DNA of 64,000 bases from Medicago truncatula (lineage: Eukaryota; Streptophyta; Magnoliopsida; Fabales; Fabaceae): assembly GCF_003473485.1 (NCBI RefSeq), contig NC_053044.1, forward strand, positions 818,501 through 882,500, given 5' to 3'. Below the pieces are notes generated by a model. It made no database searches. It was not told the DNA's origin and saw only the letters and a list, made by a program, of their open reading frames with translations. The position numbers and the translations under genes are program-made. This document shows positions 11,034-21,580 of this stretch, in pieces (the stretch's first letter is position 1; the number at the start of each line of letters is the position of its first letter).

Positions 11034-11342
11034 ATGGCTAAAATTGTCAATTATGTTTATAGTATGATTATTTTTCTGTTCCTATTTCTGGTTGCAACGA
11101 AGGCTGAACGTAAGCCATTTATAACCTTTAAAATTTTCTTCCCTAATTTGTACACATTATATTATCCCATTTTAGTTGCAGCTTTAATTTTAATCTCATT
11201 TTTTATTACAAGGGTTTATCAATGTATTGCTGATTCTGATTGTCAACCATGGATGTGCTCCCTTGGTATGAAACCGAAGTGTATTTCTGTGCTTCGAATG
11301 TGTAAATGTCATGGGTGGCAAAAATATAATGTGCTCACATGA
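11034..11342 (+). CDS. NCR peptide paralogue with altered intron acceptor
   Basis: Exon 1 (11034-11109) encodes MAKIVNYVYSMIIFLFLFLV, then ATKAE, and the donor GTAAGC is intact. The mature part (from VYQCIADSDC to KYNVLT) has six Cys spaced C-x5-C-x4-C-x7-C-x6-C-x-C. At the place of the sister gene's TTACAG acceptor this copy has TTACAA (11206-11211), so the AG is gone. The next AG, one base on, would shift the frame. The 102-bp intron equivalent (11110-11211) is a multiple of three with no stop, so read-through gives 102 residues with a hydrophobic insert (YYPILVAALILISFFIT). Two upstream AGs (TTTTAG ending 11175, TTGCAG ending 11181) would give in-frame products of 80 and 78 residues. Which form is made cannot be told from sequence. 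Confidence 0.85.
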   Translation: MAKIVNYVYSMIIFLFLFLVATKAERKPFITFKIFFPNLYTLYYPILVAALILISFFITRVYQCIADSDCQPWMCSLGMKPKCISVLRMCKCHGWQKYNVLT

Positions 11343-11344
11343 TT

Positions 11345-12385
11345 CTTCATTTAGTGTCGGATCCAAGAGAGTACATAAATACTCTGCTACAATATACCAC
11401 GAGTTGCCATTTAGTTAATTTCTTGCCAAGCATCTGACTATCGACTAATTGAACACAATTAAAGCATCTGACTTTCTGGTGTTTTGCCACGTGTAAACAG
11501 TAGTCAAACAACTATACCAACAATAAGTGTCCAATTGTGTTATGAAAATTAAACTAAAATAAGGAAAAATTAATAACTAAGAAAACAAAAATATTTAAAA
11601 GTTAAGTTTGGCTCGCTAGATCGATGACTTAGGCTTGCCTAGCAAAATTTACAAAATAGAGACAAATATATACATGTTCTCTCTGGTTCCTTGGGAAAAG
11701 AAGGCTTGCTTAGAAAATTTTACAGAACAGAACATAAGCTTTGTTTAACAAGCGAAAATCAATCTAATTTGACGCATTCCCCATCAACGCCATCATTTTG
11801 ATAAAAAATGATTTATGATTTTCCTCGTACAGGTTCTCTCTAATTCAGCCATAAATCCAGATCCAATCATAAATCTATAAACAGACTCGTAATACATGTT
11901 CTCTCTCATTCTTAACTTTAACAACATCCAATCCCAACACAAGGAGATTTTAGTTATCCATAACTAACATAAGAGACATCATAGATGTTGGCGAAGCATC
12001 AACAAACTTGATTCCAAGCTTCCTAGCCCTCCAATGGTGACTCCTGCTCTCTGTCTCTCTCTCTATTTTGGTTCGATTTTAACAATTGTTAACTTTACAG
12101 AAATGACATACACCTTAATTTATACAGGTACATAAATGTTAACTTCTCTAGGAAAAGTAAGGCCCGCCTAGCCAACTGAAGTTTCTTCTGTTGAGGAAAA
12201 ACAAGTTGTCTTCAGATATTTTCTTGAACCACCTTAGTTCACCTAGAGGACCAAATCTCGCCTAGCAAACCGACTTTGGCTTTTCCTTCGAGGACTCCGT
12301 TTTGGCTTCACCTAGCTCAGCTCGCCAAGCGAATCAAGCTTTTCACCAGATGTCTCATATGATCTGCCCTAACTTCTAGCGCATG
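11345..12385. other. NCR 3' flank, then probable LTR-derived sequence
   Basis: The first 80 bp match the 3' flank of the upstream NCR gene (GATTCTTCATTTAGTGTC...). From about 11600 there are recurring GC-rich words (GGCTTGCCTAGC, CCCGCCTAGCC, CTCGCCTAGC, GCTCGCCAAGCG) typical of the palindromic blocks in LTRs elsewhere in this window. No boundary or coding frame was found. Confidence 0.35.
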
Positions 12386-12440
12386 TGCTTGCACACACTT
12401 TTCAACACACTCTCTTTAATTAGTTTAAATTCACATGGGG
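12386..12440. repeat. Half copy of the adjacent MITE
   Basis: GCTTGCACACACTTTTCAAC and the following CTCTCTTTAATTAGTTTAAA match one arm of the complete element 50 bp downstream. The second arm is missing. Confidence 0.6.
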
Positions 12441-12491
12441 GGTTATAATGAAATTAGTTGCAAAACATCTTGATAAGTGCTATAGAAAATA

Positions 12492-12638
12492 GAGGAATGC
12501 TCACAACACACATTTTTCAACACGCTCTCTTTAATTGGTTTAAATTCACATGGGTCCCATATAAATTAGGTGGGACCTATGTCAATTTTAACCAATCAAA
12601 GAGAAAGTATTGAAAAGTGTGTGTTGCTAGCATTTCTC
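12492..12638. repeat. Short MITE with terminal inverted repeats
   Basis: The left end GAGGAATGCTCACAACACAC mirrors the right end GTGTGTTGCTAGCATTTCTC. The arms extend about 50 bp through a TTTAATTGGTTAAA-like block. AAATA flanks both sides (12487-12491 and 12639-12643) and may be the target duplication. The superfamily is uncertain. Confidence 0.75.
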
Positions 12639-12639
12639 A

Positions 12640-13924
12640 AATAAAGAATACCAGTAATTTGACACTTATCAATAAGCTAAAAAACCATCCACCTTAACAC
12701 AGAATCCAAATAATTTACATACCACTCAAAATAAGAAGGGCTCACACCTCTTAGAAGCCAAGAAATTAAAGTTATTGCGAGTCTGTTAAATTTCTGAAAT
12801 AGTCGAGTGCCAAATCAACAACAACATTTTCAATCTCTTGTCTTGCCAAAGGTGAAAACAACAACTTTCTAGAAAAGAAAAAACATTTCCCACTAATAGC
12901 ATTTCCCAATAAAAGACCTTTTTCCACAAAAAGAAAATATATCCCTTGTCTTTGAATGCCTGATTTATTGATGAGATATCCTTTATAAATGTAGTCAGCA
13001 TATTAGTCATTCAATTTCATCAATGATGCTTTTAAATAACATTACTTCCTTTCTTAAGTCATAATAAACTTTCCTTTCTAAGCATAGAGTCGTTGCATGC
13101 ATCTTTAGCGAATCCTTGAGTCAATGTTGGTAGATAGAATCTCTATCCAGAGGCTTGTACTCCAACGTTGACTTCTACAGAGTTGACCTTATTCTTGTCT
13201 TTATCTATGACACGGAGCTCAACAAGGTCTAGAGTTTAGGCTTCTTGTCTAGAGGTTTGTCTCGTAGTCCAGAGCTTTCACTTCATGTCTAGAGCTTTGA
13301 CTTAGACCAGAGGAAGAACTTCTCTTTGTACTTAGAATTTCCTACACACTTAAAAACACATTAAAGAATCCTAATTCTTCTCAAACATGTTTTGTACATG
13401 CCTTAGTATCATCAAAACTTAAGGACTTTCTTTTAACAAATTTTGGAAGAACAGACTATTACCATGATTGTCCATTGAACATATCATTTTCTCTTCAATA
13501 ATCAATGGATGATTAGAAACTAAATCTTTCTCGAGAACACTAAGATTTGGTTATCAGTTATTGGAACTTGCACACATACAGATTTCGAGACAGATAGTGA
13601 GAGGAAATAGAAAGAGAGTGGAAGTCCATAATTTTTGGTTATGCAACATTCTTGACATCAATGTGTACTCATACATCATAGTAGCTTCTCAAGAAACTTA
13701 AATATCTTGGTTAGTTAGTGACTTGCAATGAAAGAAACCCAACTAACCTAACTAACTTTTTGAATTGCAACTAATTCAGCATTTATACAACATCCTAACC
13801 TACTATTTTTTTTATTAATCATAGCACACATATGGTCTACAACAAATTGAAATTAATTCTGGTCACTACATATACACTCTCACCTAAATGCTTAACTTCG
13901 TAAAAATTAATTAAACATAAGGTC
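12640..13924. other. Decayed LTR-element sequence, probably minus strand
   Basis: Between about 13040 and 13450 the minus strand reads like a copia-type LTR (TTTTGATGATACTAAGGCAT) followed by degenerate short tandem units built on GCTCTAGAC. No ends or coding domains were found. The rest is AT-rich. Confidence 0.3.
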
Positions 13925-13929
13925 ATAAC

Positions 13930-14708
13930 TGTTGAGATTTGTCTTCGAATTTGTGGTCTGGAAGAACAGGGAAATCGTGACACGAATTTGGCATCGTGAC
14001 ACGATTTCGTGATGCCGTGAGCTGGTTTGCGGGGTGCCAAATCGTGACACGATTGTGGGAAATCGTGACACGATTTGCAAACTTGCTCGTTAAGTTTCCA
14101 TGATAAGGAATGGTCGTTTCTTGGGACGAACGCACCAATCGTGACACGGCCTGGAAATCGTGACACGATTTTATCAGTAGAGGGCTAATATTTAAGTGTT
14201 CTTGTGCATATTTGAAGGAGAGAGAAACTTGGGAAATCAAAGGAAGAAACTCTAGGGTTTAGAGTCTTTGATTAGAGCTTCTCTTGGGTTGGGAAACATG
14301 GGAAACACCTTGAAGAGAGAAAATCATTGAGTGTCTTGGTGAGATTGGGAAAAGGGTAGAAATTAGGGTTGTTCATTGTGAACTTGTCAAATCTAATTTC
14401 TTGTAACTCTTTTTGTATCTCTTTTGTAAGAACTCATTGATTGTGGATTGGAGAGTACAATCTCTCCTCCAGAGTAGGTCAAGTTTGGACCGAACTGGGT
14501 GAACAATCTCTTGGTGTCTTTGTTTTCTTCTTCCCTCTCCTTTTATCTTGTGTATTGTGTTTTTCCACTTGTTTCCTAGATTAGATCTAGGTGCTGTTTT
14601 TTGTTGATTATTGCTTGCACACACTTTGTTAGTGGTTACTACTTTTCTTTGCTCCACACATCATATTTCGTATTGGTGTGACACGTTTTGAGATCGGAAT
14701 TCACAACA
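13930..14708 (+). repeat. 5' LTR of the copia-type element
   Basis: The 779-bp LTR opens with TGTTGAGATTTG. Its U3 holds a cluster of the palindrome ATCGTGACACGAT, six complete or near-complete copies between 13973 and 14170. Minus-strand open frames here are shadows. Confidence 0.92.
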
Positions 14709-14756
14709 ATTGGCGCCCACCGTGGGGCATAGGAGTGATTTGGTTTGGTGAGTACC

Positions 14757-15596
14757 ATGGGTTCAAAGTGGGATATCGAGAAATTCACCGGGCTTAACGA
14801 TTTTGGGTTATGGAAGGTGAAGATGTAAGCGGTGTTGATTCAACAAAAGTGTGAGAAAGTCGTGAATGGTGAAGGTGCGTTACCGGCCACCATGTCACAA
14901 GAGGAGAAGACCGAGATGGTGGACAAGGCTAGGAGTGCCATTGTCTTGTGCCTCGGGGACAAAGTTTTGAGGGATGTCGCGAAGGAACCAACCGCGGCAT
15001 CGATGTAGTCAAAGTTGGAATCGTTGTATATGACGAAGTCTTTGGCTCATAGGCAATTCCTTAAGCAACAACTCTACTCATTCAAGATGGTGGAGTCAAA
15101 GACCGTGATTGAACAATTGGCGGAGTTCAACAAAATCCTTGATGATTTGGAGAACATTGAGGTGCAACTTGAGGACGAAGACAAGGCTATACTCTTGTTG
15201 TGTGCTCTACCGAGATCATTTGAATCCTTTAAGGATACCATGCTCTATGGCAAAGAAGGCATTGTCACCTTGGAAGAAGTTCAAGCGGCTTTAAGAACCA
15301 AGGAGTTGACCAAGTCCAAGGACTTGAGAGCGGATGAAAACAGTGAAGGCCTTAGTGTTTCAAAAGGAAATGGTGGAGGTAGAGGTAACCGAGGAAGCTC
15401 AGAGAGCGGTAACAAGGATAAGTATAAGTGCTTTAAGTATCACAAGTTGGGTCACTTCAAGAGGGATTGTCCGGAGGACAATGAGAGCTCCGCGCAAGTT
15501 GTGTCCGAGGAGTACGGAGATGCGGGTGCTTTGGTGGTGAGTTTTTGGGAGGAATATGAAGGTGAGGGTTCTCACCTTGGTATTGATGCCTTGTAG
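14757..15596 (+). pseudogene. copia-type gag with two stops and a damaged zinc knuckle
   Basis: The frame starts MGSKWDIEKFTGLNDFGLWK, the usual beginning of a copia gag of the UBN2 type. It is broken by TAA at 14826-14828 and TAG at 15006-15008. From 15015 it stays open for 193 codons through LYSFKMVESKTVIEQLAEFN and LLCALPRSFESF to a zinc knuckle (KCFKYHKLGHFKRDCP). The expected second Cys of the CX2CX4HX4C motif is Tyr (TAT), so the knuckle is probably dead. The frame ends at TAG just after an acidic tail. No protease or integrase follows. Confidence 0.85.
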
Positions 15597-15909
15597 AGTG
15601 TGGTTCGTCTGGAGAGACGTTAAACACTCAACATTAGCCTGGAGAGGCGGTGGTGAGAATACTCATGGTTAGTCTGGAGAGGCGGTGTGAACAATACTCG
15701 CGATCAACCTTTGAGGTGGAGTGGCAAGGTGGAAGCATAGTGGAAGTACTCATTTGGAAGTTGAGGTAGAGAAAGCTCAACTTAAGGTAGAGTTGATGAC
15801 ACCAAGAATGGTACGACTATGGAGGCTTTAGGTGTTGATGCTCTAGTTGTGAGCATGTGAATTCTTCATGAGGACGGAAGGTATTCCGGGGTTTGAAGAA
15901 TGTATGGTG

Positions 15910-15966
15910 TGGCTTGTGTGATTACCTAAAAGACCAAAGGTGATCGGATGCAAGGTGATCTTCGAG
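15910..15966 (+). pseudogene. Relic of the copia reverse-transcriptase N-terminus
   Basis: The plus frame reads WLV, stop, LPKRPKVIGCKVIFE. This matches the pattern W-x-L-V-x-L-P-K-x-x-x-x-I-G-C-K-W at the start of the RVT_2 domain. Only about 20 codons remain, showing that the element is an internal-deletion derivative of a full copia. Short repeats containing 'CTGGAGAGGCGGTG' lie upstream at 15607-15690. Confidence 0.5.
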
Positions 15967-16115
15967 GAAGCGGGAGACGTTCCGTGGTTGAAGATGGTTT
16001 GGTGTAGACTTGTGGAGCAACTTGGTATAGTTGGATGCAAGGGAAAAGAAAAGGGAGATTGGTGGTTGATGGTTAAAGTGACATCACCACCAAATTAGAA
16101 GTCAAGGTGGAGAAA

Positions 16116-16905
16116 TGTTGAGATTTGTCTTCGAATTTGTGGTCTGGAAGAACAGGGAAATCGTGACACGAATTTGGCATCGTGACACGATTTCGTGATG
16201 CCGTGAGCTGGTTTGCAGGGTGCCAAATCGTGACACGATTGTGGGAAATCGTGACACGATTTGAAAACTTGCTCGTTAAGTTTCCATGATAAGGACTGGT
16301 CGTTTCTTGGGACGAACGCACCAATCGTGACACGACTTGGAAATCGTGACACGATTTTATCAGTAGAGGGCTAGTATTTAAGTGTTCTTGTGCAGATTTG
16401 AAGGAGAGTTGGAAGAGAGAGAAAATTGGGAAATCAAAGGAAGAAACTCTAGGGTTTAGAGTCTTTGATTAGAGCTTCTCTTGGGTTGGGAAACATGGGA
16501 AACACCTTGAAGAGAGAAAATCATTGAGTGTCTTGGTGAGATTGGGAAAAGGGTAGAAATTAGGGTTGTTCATTGTGAACTTGTCAAATCTAATTTCTTG
16601 TAACTCTTTTTGTATCTCTTTTGTAAGAACTCATTGATAGTGGATTGGAGAGTACAATCTCTCCTCCAGAGTAGGTCAAGTTTGGACCGAACTGGGTGAA
16701 CAATCTCTTGGTGTCTTTGTTTTCTTCTTCCCTCTCCTTTTATCTTGTGTATTGTGTTTTTCCACTTGTTTCCTAGATTAGATCTAGGTGCTGTTTTTTG
16801 TTGATTATTGCTTGCACACACTTTATTAGTGGTTACTACTTTCCTTTGCTCCACACATCATATTTCGTATTGGTGTGACACGTTTTGAGATCGGAATTCA
16901 CAACA
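16116..16905 (+). repeat. 3' LTR of the copia-type element
   Basis: A 790-bp copy of the 5' LTR with the same termini and palindrome cluster. The main difference is an 11-bp length change near 16400 (GAGAGTTGGAAGAGAGAG). Confidence 0.92.
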
Positions 16906-17309
16906 ATAACCACATAAAGTATAGAAATGACTTGCAAACATTATTCTTCTATTAGTGATGCTATTTTCAGCCTAATAAAGAAAACTGGTTAAATATCTCA
17001 ATAATCATATACCTATTAATTTAGTTTCTGGAAAACATTTTATAAGCTTATGTTGAATTTCTGCAAGATCAAGAGTTCAATAAATTGTTTTGTTGAATCT
17101 CAATTTCAAACAATTCATATTATTGTTAAGGAAGGGAATTAAAAATGCTCAAACTTGAAGCTTAGTGAGTGAAAAGCTCAAGATCGTTGCATTTAATGTC
17201 CACACGTAGTTTATGATCGTTTTTATGCAACTTTATACATCCCTTTTTTTTATTAGGTTTATTATATCGTTTTATGAAAAATTTCGTTTTCTGAATTTTT
17301 GTCACATGG

Positions 17310-17625
17310 TTGAGCATTAACTCGGTTCACTTAAGTTTATGCAAACTAAATTCATGTAAACTCAGTTCACGTAAACTTATGTGAACTCACTTAACATCAT
17401 AAAATCTTAATTTCTAAGCTTAAAAAATTAATTATGTAGGCATACATGAATTCAGTTGACATATTAAGTTCACGTAAGCTTTCCCAAACTCAGTTCATGT
17501 AAACTCACACAAACACGGGTTGCGTATATATATGTAAATTTAGTTTACATAAAAGCTGGATTTCTAAACATACATAAACTTTAATAATGTAGGCATACAT
17601 GAATTCATTTAACAGAAAGTATTAA
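17310..17625. repeat. Degenerate repeats of a 'GTAAACTCAGTTCA' word
   Basis: Variants of TTCATGTAAACTCAG recur along about 300 bp. The longer block ATGTAGGCATACATGAATTC occurs twice (near 17444 and 17590). The rest of 16911-18420 is AT-rich with no gene seen. Confidence 0.55.
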
Positions 17626-18420
17626 TGAAAGATCTTGTAATTCAATCTTTAATCATTCATTTTCTTTGATTACATATCCATTGACATTTTTGAGAAAAAG
17701 GAAGTGAAGATTTTAGAATGAGTGATGAAAATTGCGTTTTCCGAATATTTATATGAACAAGAGCAATTTTGTTATGATAAAATTTTAATTAAATTTGGTG
17801 TAAACAAATACTTTTGTGGAGACACTAGAAAAATATTTCTTTTAGCTTAACTTGTTCATTGAAAATATGTAAAACAGTTTAACTATTAGCAGTTCCACTA
17901 TATCCAAATATGTTATGAATAACTCAATTACATTGATCCCTAGTCAAAAAAACATACACACAAAATTACATTGATTCTGGTTTTTTTTTTTTTTTTCGGT
18001 CGTGCTTTTGTCATTTCCATCAACCAACTCTTTTCCCTTGTATACTTGAGGGTACTGGGTTGTTTTTTCTTTTTGAAAGGATTATTGTAACATCATGCAA
18101 ATAAAAAGCATTCAATAAATTTTAGGAAAAAATACAACTAGAATGACAAAAGAGAAAACGTAACATAACAATTAACATTCTAACATTTGTCGTTCAAACA
18201 AAAATAAGAATTTAAAAAGCATAGCTTGCTCACATTAACTTTAAACAAGGTATTACAGTAACATAACACAAGGTGATATCGAATTATCAACGCAAGTTTC
18301 TGGGGTGCAATCATTTATTAATCTCAACAAGTAAAAAAGAAATAACATAAACATAAATTAAAATATAGGTTCCTTAGAATCTCATGCTTAAGTGAATTGC
18401 ACCGCATCTACGTCTTCGCA

Positions 18421-19659
18421 TTAAGAACAAGGTGATATCAAGCTCTCAATGCAGATTTCTGGGGTGCTTTCAAACTTGGTAAAATTAAAAGTATCATTCT
18501 TGGAATTGTAAACAACCGAATTCCATATCCAGGTTCCCTCAATAGAATCGTCTATAGAATCATCTATAAACTCCAGCAGCACTTGGTCATCCTCAAAAAT
18601 ATTTATTACTTTGGTAAAGCCATAAGATTTACAAGGATATTGCATGTGACAGACAGTGAACAACTTAGTCCAAGACTCTTTATTTCCATATTCTTTCATA
18701 ACCCAAACATCATCACCAGAAATCATGCACAAGCAATCCCTCAACATACCCAAATTCAAATCACTTGTATCTATCTCTTCATGGTCAGGCAACAAAATCT
18801 CTTGAAAAGACTCATTTTTCAAATTAAAAGAAATAATAAAACATGAATTTTCCATGCCTAAATCTTTCAAACTCCGCCAATTAATTGCGCCACCCACAAA
18901 ATGTCCGGGTCCCTCAATAGTGTGGCCATCGAAATGAAACTCCTGAATATTTTTCCAAAAGCTAGTCCCCAAAGTATGAATCTTCACTTCAATTTTGTTG
19001 ACATAATTATCATTAATATCATGTATATAGTAGTGTAAAATAACCACCACCTTGTAATTATCAGTAACAGGATCATATCCAAAACCATATGTCATACCAT
19101 CGTGACGAAGAGTTTTTGGCTTTTGAAAAGGAGGTAACTCCTTTGATTTCCTAATGGAAGGGTTCCACAAAATAACAAAGCCTTCATTATAATCGGCAAG
19201 ACAAAGGATACCATTGCAAGAACCAACTAGATAATAATCTCCATCATGATTATTTGGAGGAAGTTCAAGTTGTGTGAAGTCGTTTGTTATGTTTGTGAAA
19301 ATAGAGTGGAATGGGTGAGAGGTGAGAATATAGTTGTGTAAACGGTTGGAATAGCTTAGGAAGTGGAGTTGACGCACGGTTGACAAACGAAGATGCTTTT
19401 TGGCAAAGTTGGCATCGCATATTAGAGAATTCCATGACTTGCAAACGCATCGGAGTTGAAGTAAGAACTTCACAGGTAACCAACACAAAATTTCTGCAAT
19501 GAGATCTAGAGGAAGGGTGGGAAGAGGTTGTGCATGGATTGGGTCGGTCAAAGAGAGTGATGTTATGGTTACAATTGAGAGCAATGCATTGAGAATAGAA
19601 ATTTCTTTCGTAGGTGATTGAGAAGAAGTGGAGTCATTTTTATCAATGGCCTCACTCAT
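18421..19659 (-). CDS. F-box/FBA protein, putative SCF substrate receptor
   Basis: A single-exon frame of 412 residues. After a 45-residue Ser/Thr-rich leader an F-box spans about residues 48-90 (LPLDLIAEILCWLPVKFLLQ, then RCVCKSWNSLI). This module binds SKP1 in SCF ubiquitin ligases. A full F-box-associated domain follows, with VGSCNGILCL, LWNPSIRKSKELP, YGFGYDPVTDNYKVV, HTLGTSFWKNI, FVGGAINW, LGMLRDCLCM and VWVMKEYGNKESW. The length and layout match the large legume F-box/FBA family, whose substrates are mostly unknown. The start is the first Met of the frame (MSEAIDKND). It is the intact relative of the F-box-less frame at 5915-6820. Confidence 0.9.
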   Translation of the reverse strand: MSEAIDKNDSTSSQSPTKEISILNALLSIVTITSLSLTDPIHAQPLPTLPLDLIAEILCWLPVKFLLQLRCVCKSWNSLICDANFAKKHLRLSTVRQLHFLSYSNRLHNYILTSHPFHSIFTNITNDFTQLELPPNNHDGDYYLVGSCNGILCLADYNEGFVILWNPSIRKSKELPPFQKPKTLRHDGMTYGFGYDPVTDNYKVVVILHYYIHDINDNYVNKIEVKIHTLGTSFWKNIQEFHFDGHTIEGPGHFVGGAINWRSLKDLGMENSCFIISFNLKNESFQEILLPDHEEIDTSDLNLGMLRDCLCMISGDDVWVMKEYGNKESWTKLFTVCHMQYPCKSYGFTKVINIFEDDQVLLEFIDDSIDDSIEGTWIWNSVVYNSKNDTFNFTKFESTPEICIESLISPCS

Positions 19660-19679
19660 TGTGACTATGTTTCAGACTC

Positions 19680-20500
19680 TTGGAAAATGAACACCCTAAT
19701 TATAAGAAAACATTGCTTTTTATTTAATTATGTTTTGTATATAATAGTTTTACGTAAAACAATTATTTATATGTTTGGTCAAAACAAAATAACTTTAATA
19801 TTAAGTATAACGGAAAATACTAAATATTATAAGTCAACGAATTATATTTTTACAATCCAGATTTCTAGAAAGCAATTATCAATGTCTGTGATATTTTCAA
19901 TCTTATATATAATTACATTTACTTCTTTATAAAATTATTTTTGACTGAACTTTTTTTAAGGTTATTATAAAATATAAGTATAACAAATTTTTGTGATTTA
20001 ACAATTTACAAATCATATCTTTGACTATCATATTAAATGTTTATGTTTGACTATGATATTTTTTTTATTAAATATTAAAGGTTTGACTTAATTGACAAAA
20101 AAACATTTAATTATTATTATACCTTGTATTTAACTTCTTCTTTTTTTTGACAAAACCCTGTATTCAACTTTTAATATACTTTTAATATCCTTCAAAAAAA
20201 AAACTTTTAATATACTTTTCAATTTGTAATATTCAAAACAAGCAAATTTAAATTCTTAAAATTATTTTTGACTGGGTTTTTTAAAAATTGGTATTGAATT
20301 AAAATATTTGAGTTTTATTAAAATTAAATGAATATTGTACAGTTTTCACACTATATTCTAGAATATCATATTAATTGAATGACTTAGTTAAAAAAAAAAT
20401 GTTATATTTTTATGAAAATTATTTTTATTAAGTTTACGTTTTTTTTCGAAGGCTAAGAAAAGAGACTCAAGTTTGTGAAAACCTATTCGGTTTTATACCT
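19680..20500. other. AT-rich intergenic stretch
   Basis: No gene seen. The left end is the likely promoter of the minus-strand F-box gene. The rest is low-complexity AT-rich sequence. Confidence 0.4.
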
Positions 20501-20559
20501 AGGAGATTGACAATGAAAGCAATATACTTACTACAACGGATGATTTTTTTTTAAAGATA

Positions 20560-21294
20560 CTATAACGGATGATGGAGCGGTATCGTATAGACTTGCACAT
20601 AGTTTTCATAGATTTGTAGAATGCATATGATATAGTGCCTAGGGAGATTTTGTGGGATTCCCTAGAGAAAAAGTATTAAAGTGACCTATATTCAAGCTAT
20701 AAAGGAAATGTATGATGGGAGTCTCAACCAGTGTTAGGACACAAGGTGGAGACATCGGAGATTATCTCATAACAATAGGATTGCACCATGGTTAAAATAC
20801 TAAGTCCTTATTTTTACACTTAGTTTGGGATGTGCTTACGGAACACATCCAAGAGCAAGCGCCAAGATGTATACTTTTTGCATATGATACGGTCCTACTT
20901 GGAGAGTCAAAGGAAGGGAGGTTAGAGACTTGGAGACAAGCCTTAGAAATGCACTTCTCTCGCTTGAGTAGAAGCAAGACGGAGTATATGGAATGAAATT
21001 TTAACAAGAGGCGAAACGTTTCTAGCCTATGTTTAAATATCTTAGGTCTGTAATATAAAACAACTGAGAAATAGAAGGAGTTGTAAATCATAGAATCTAA
21101 GATGGGTGGTTGAAATAGAGGAGTGCATTAGGTATTTTATGTGATGTGAAAGTACCGCTTAAGTGGAAGTGAAAATTTTATCAGACAGCGATACGATCGA
21201 CAATGTTGTATTGGACAAAGTTTTGGATGGTAAAGAACCAATACGGGAATAAAGTAAGAGTAGAGGAGATGAGGATGTTGTGTTAGAAGTGTGG
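20560..21294 (+). pseudogene. LINE (RTE-like) reverse transcriptase relic, 5' part
   Basis: Frames with stops and shifts still spell the C-terminal half of a plant non-LTR reverse transcriptase: DLHIVFIDL, NAYDIVPREILWDSLEKK, VSTSVRTQGGDIGDYLITIG, LHLVWDVLTEHIQEQAP, ILFAYDTVLLGESKEGRLE and RSKTEYME. The catalytic F-A-D-D box is changed to FAYD. It is interrupted at 21294 by an LTR element and resumes at 25038. Confidence 0.85.
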
Positions 21295-21580
21295 TGGATT
21301 GTCAATATACTTTTAAGGACCGGAGACCCTCAAAAAGGGCCCTGACGCCCTACAGGAGGGCCTAAGTGTGGTAGGGTGCGCCCTCCCATGGGCACCACCT
21401 CTGATGCTTCTAGAAACATCTAGAAACCCTTGAAACCGACATAGGTCCCAAGTTACAGGGGCCTAAGTCACGGAAACATAAACCCATCTGAGGCTATAAA
21501 TACCACTCTTAGGAGCATTCTCAAGGCATCACATAAACAGTCTAAACCCTAGATTCTATTATTGTACTTTTGCAAATACA
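21295..21580 (+). repeat. 5' LTR of the pol-less element
   Basis: A 286-bp LTR with a TATA box (TATAAATA, 21495-21502). Its GC-rich upstream part carries short inverted words (AAGGGCCCTGACGCCCTA, GCGCCCTCCCATGGGC). Confidence 0.8.

Larger units (their letters stand above)
13930..16905 (+). mobile_element. Complete non-autonomous copia-type LTR retrotransposon
   Basis: Two direct repeats (13930-14708 and 16116-16905) begin TGTTGAGATTTG and end TTCACAACA, so they are LTRs with TGTTG/CAACA termini. ATAAC stands immediately outside both ends (13925-13929 and 16906-16910), a perfect 5-bp target duplication. A primer-binding-site-like TTGGCGCCCACCGTGGGG follows the 5' LTR. A purine tract (AAGGTGGAGAAA) precedes the 3' LTR. 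The interior is only about 1.4 kb: a gag frame with two stops and a short relic of the reverse-transcriptase start. It must have moved with proteins made elsewhere. The LTRs differ by few substitutions plus one small indel, so the insertion is fairly young. Confidence 0.93.

Noticed and set aside
13973..14170. Regularly recurring short palindromes resembling a CRISPR array
   Set aside because: Spacing is irregular, the host is a plant, and the block lies inside both LTRs of a retrotransposon.
13837..14240. Minus-strand frames repeated again at 16073-16352
   Set aside because: They are shadows of the palindromic LTR; the repeated 'SCHDF' words are just translations of ATCGTGACACGAT.
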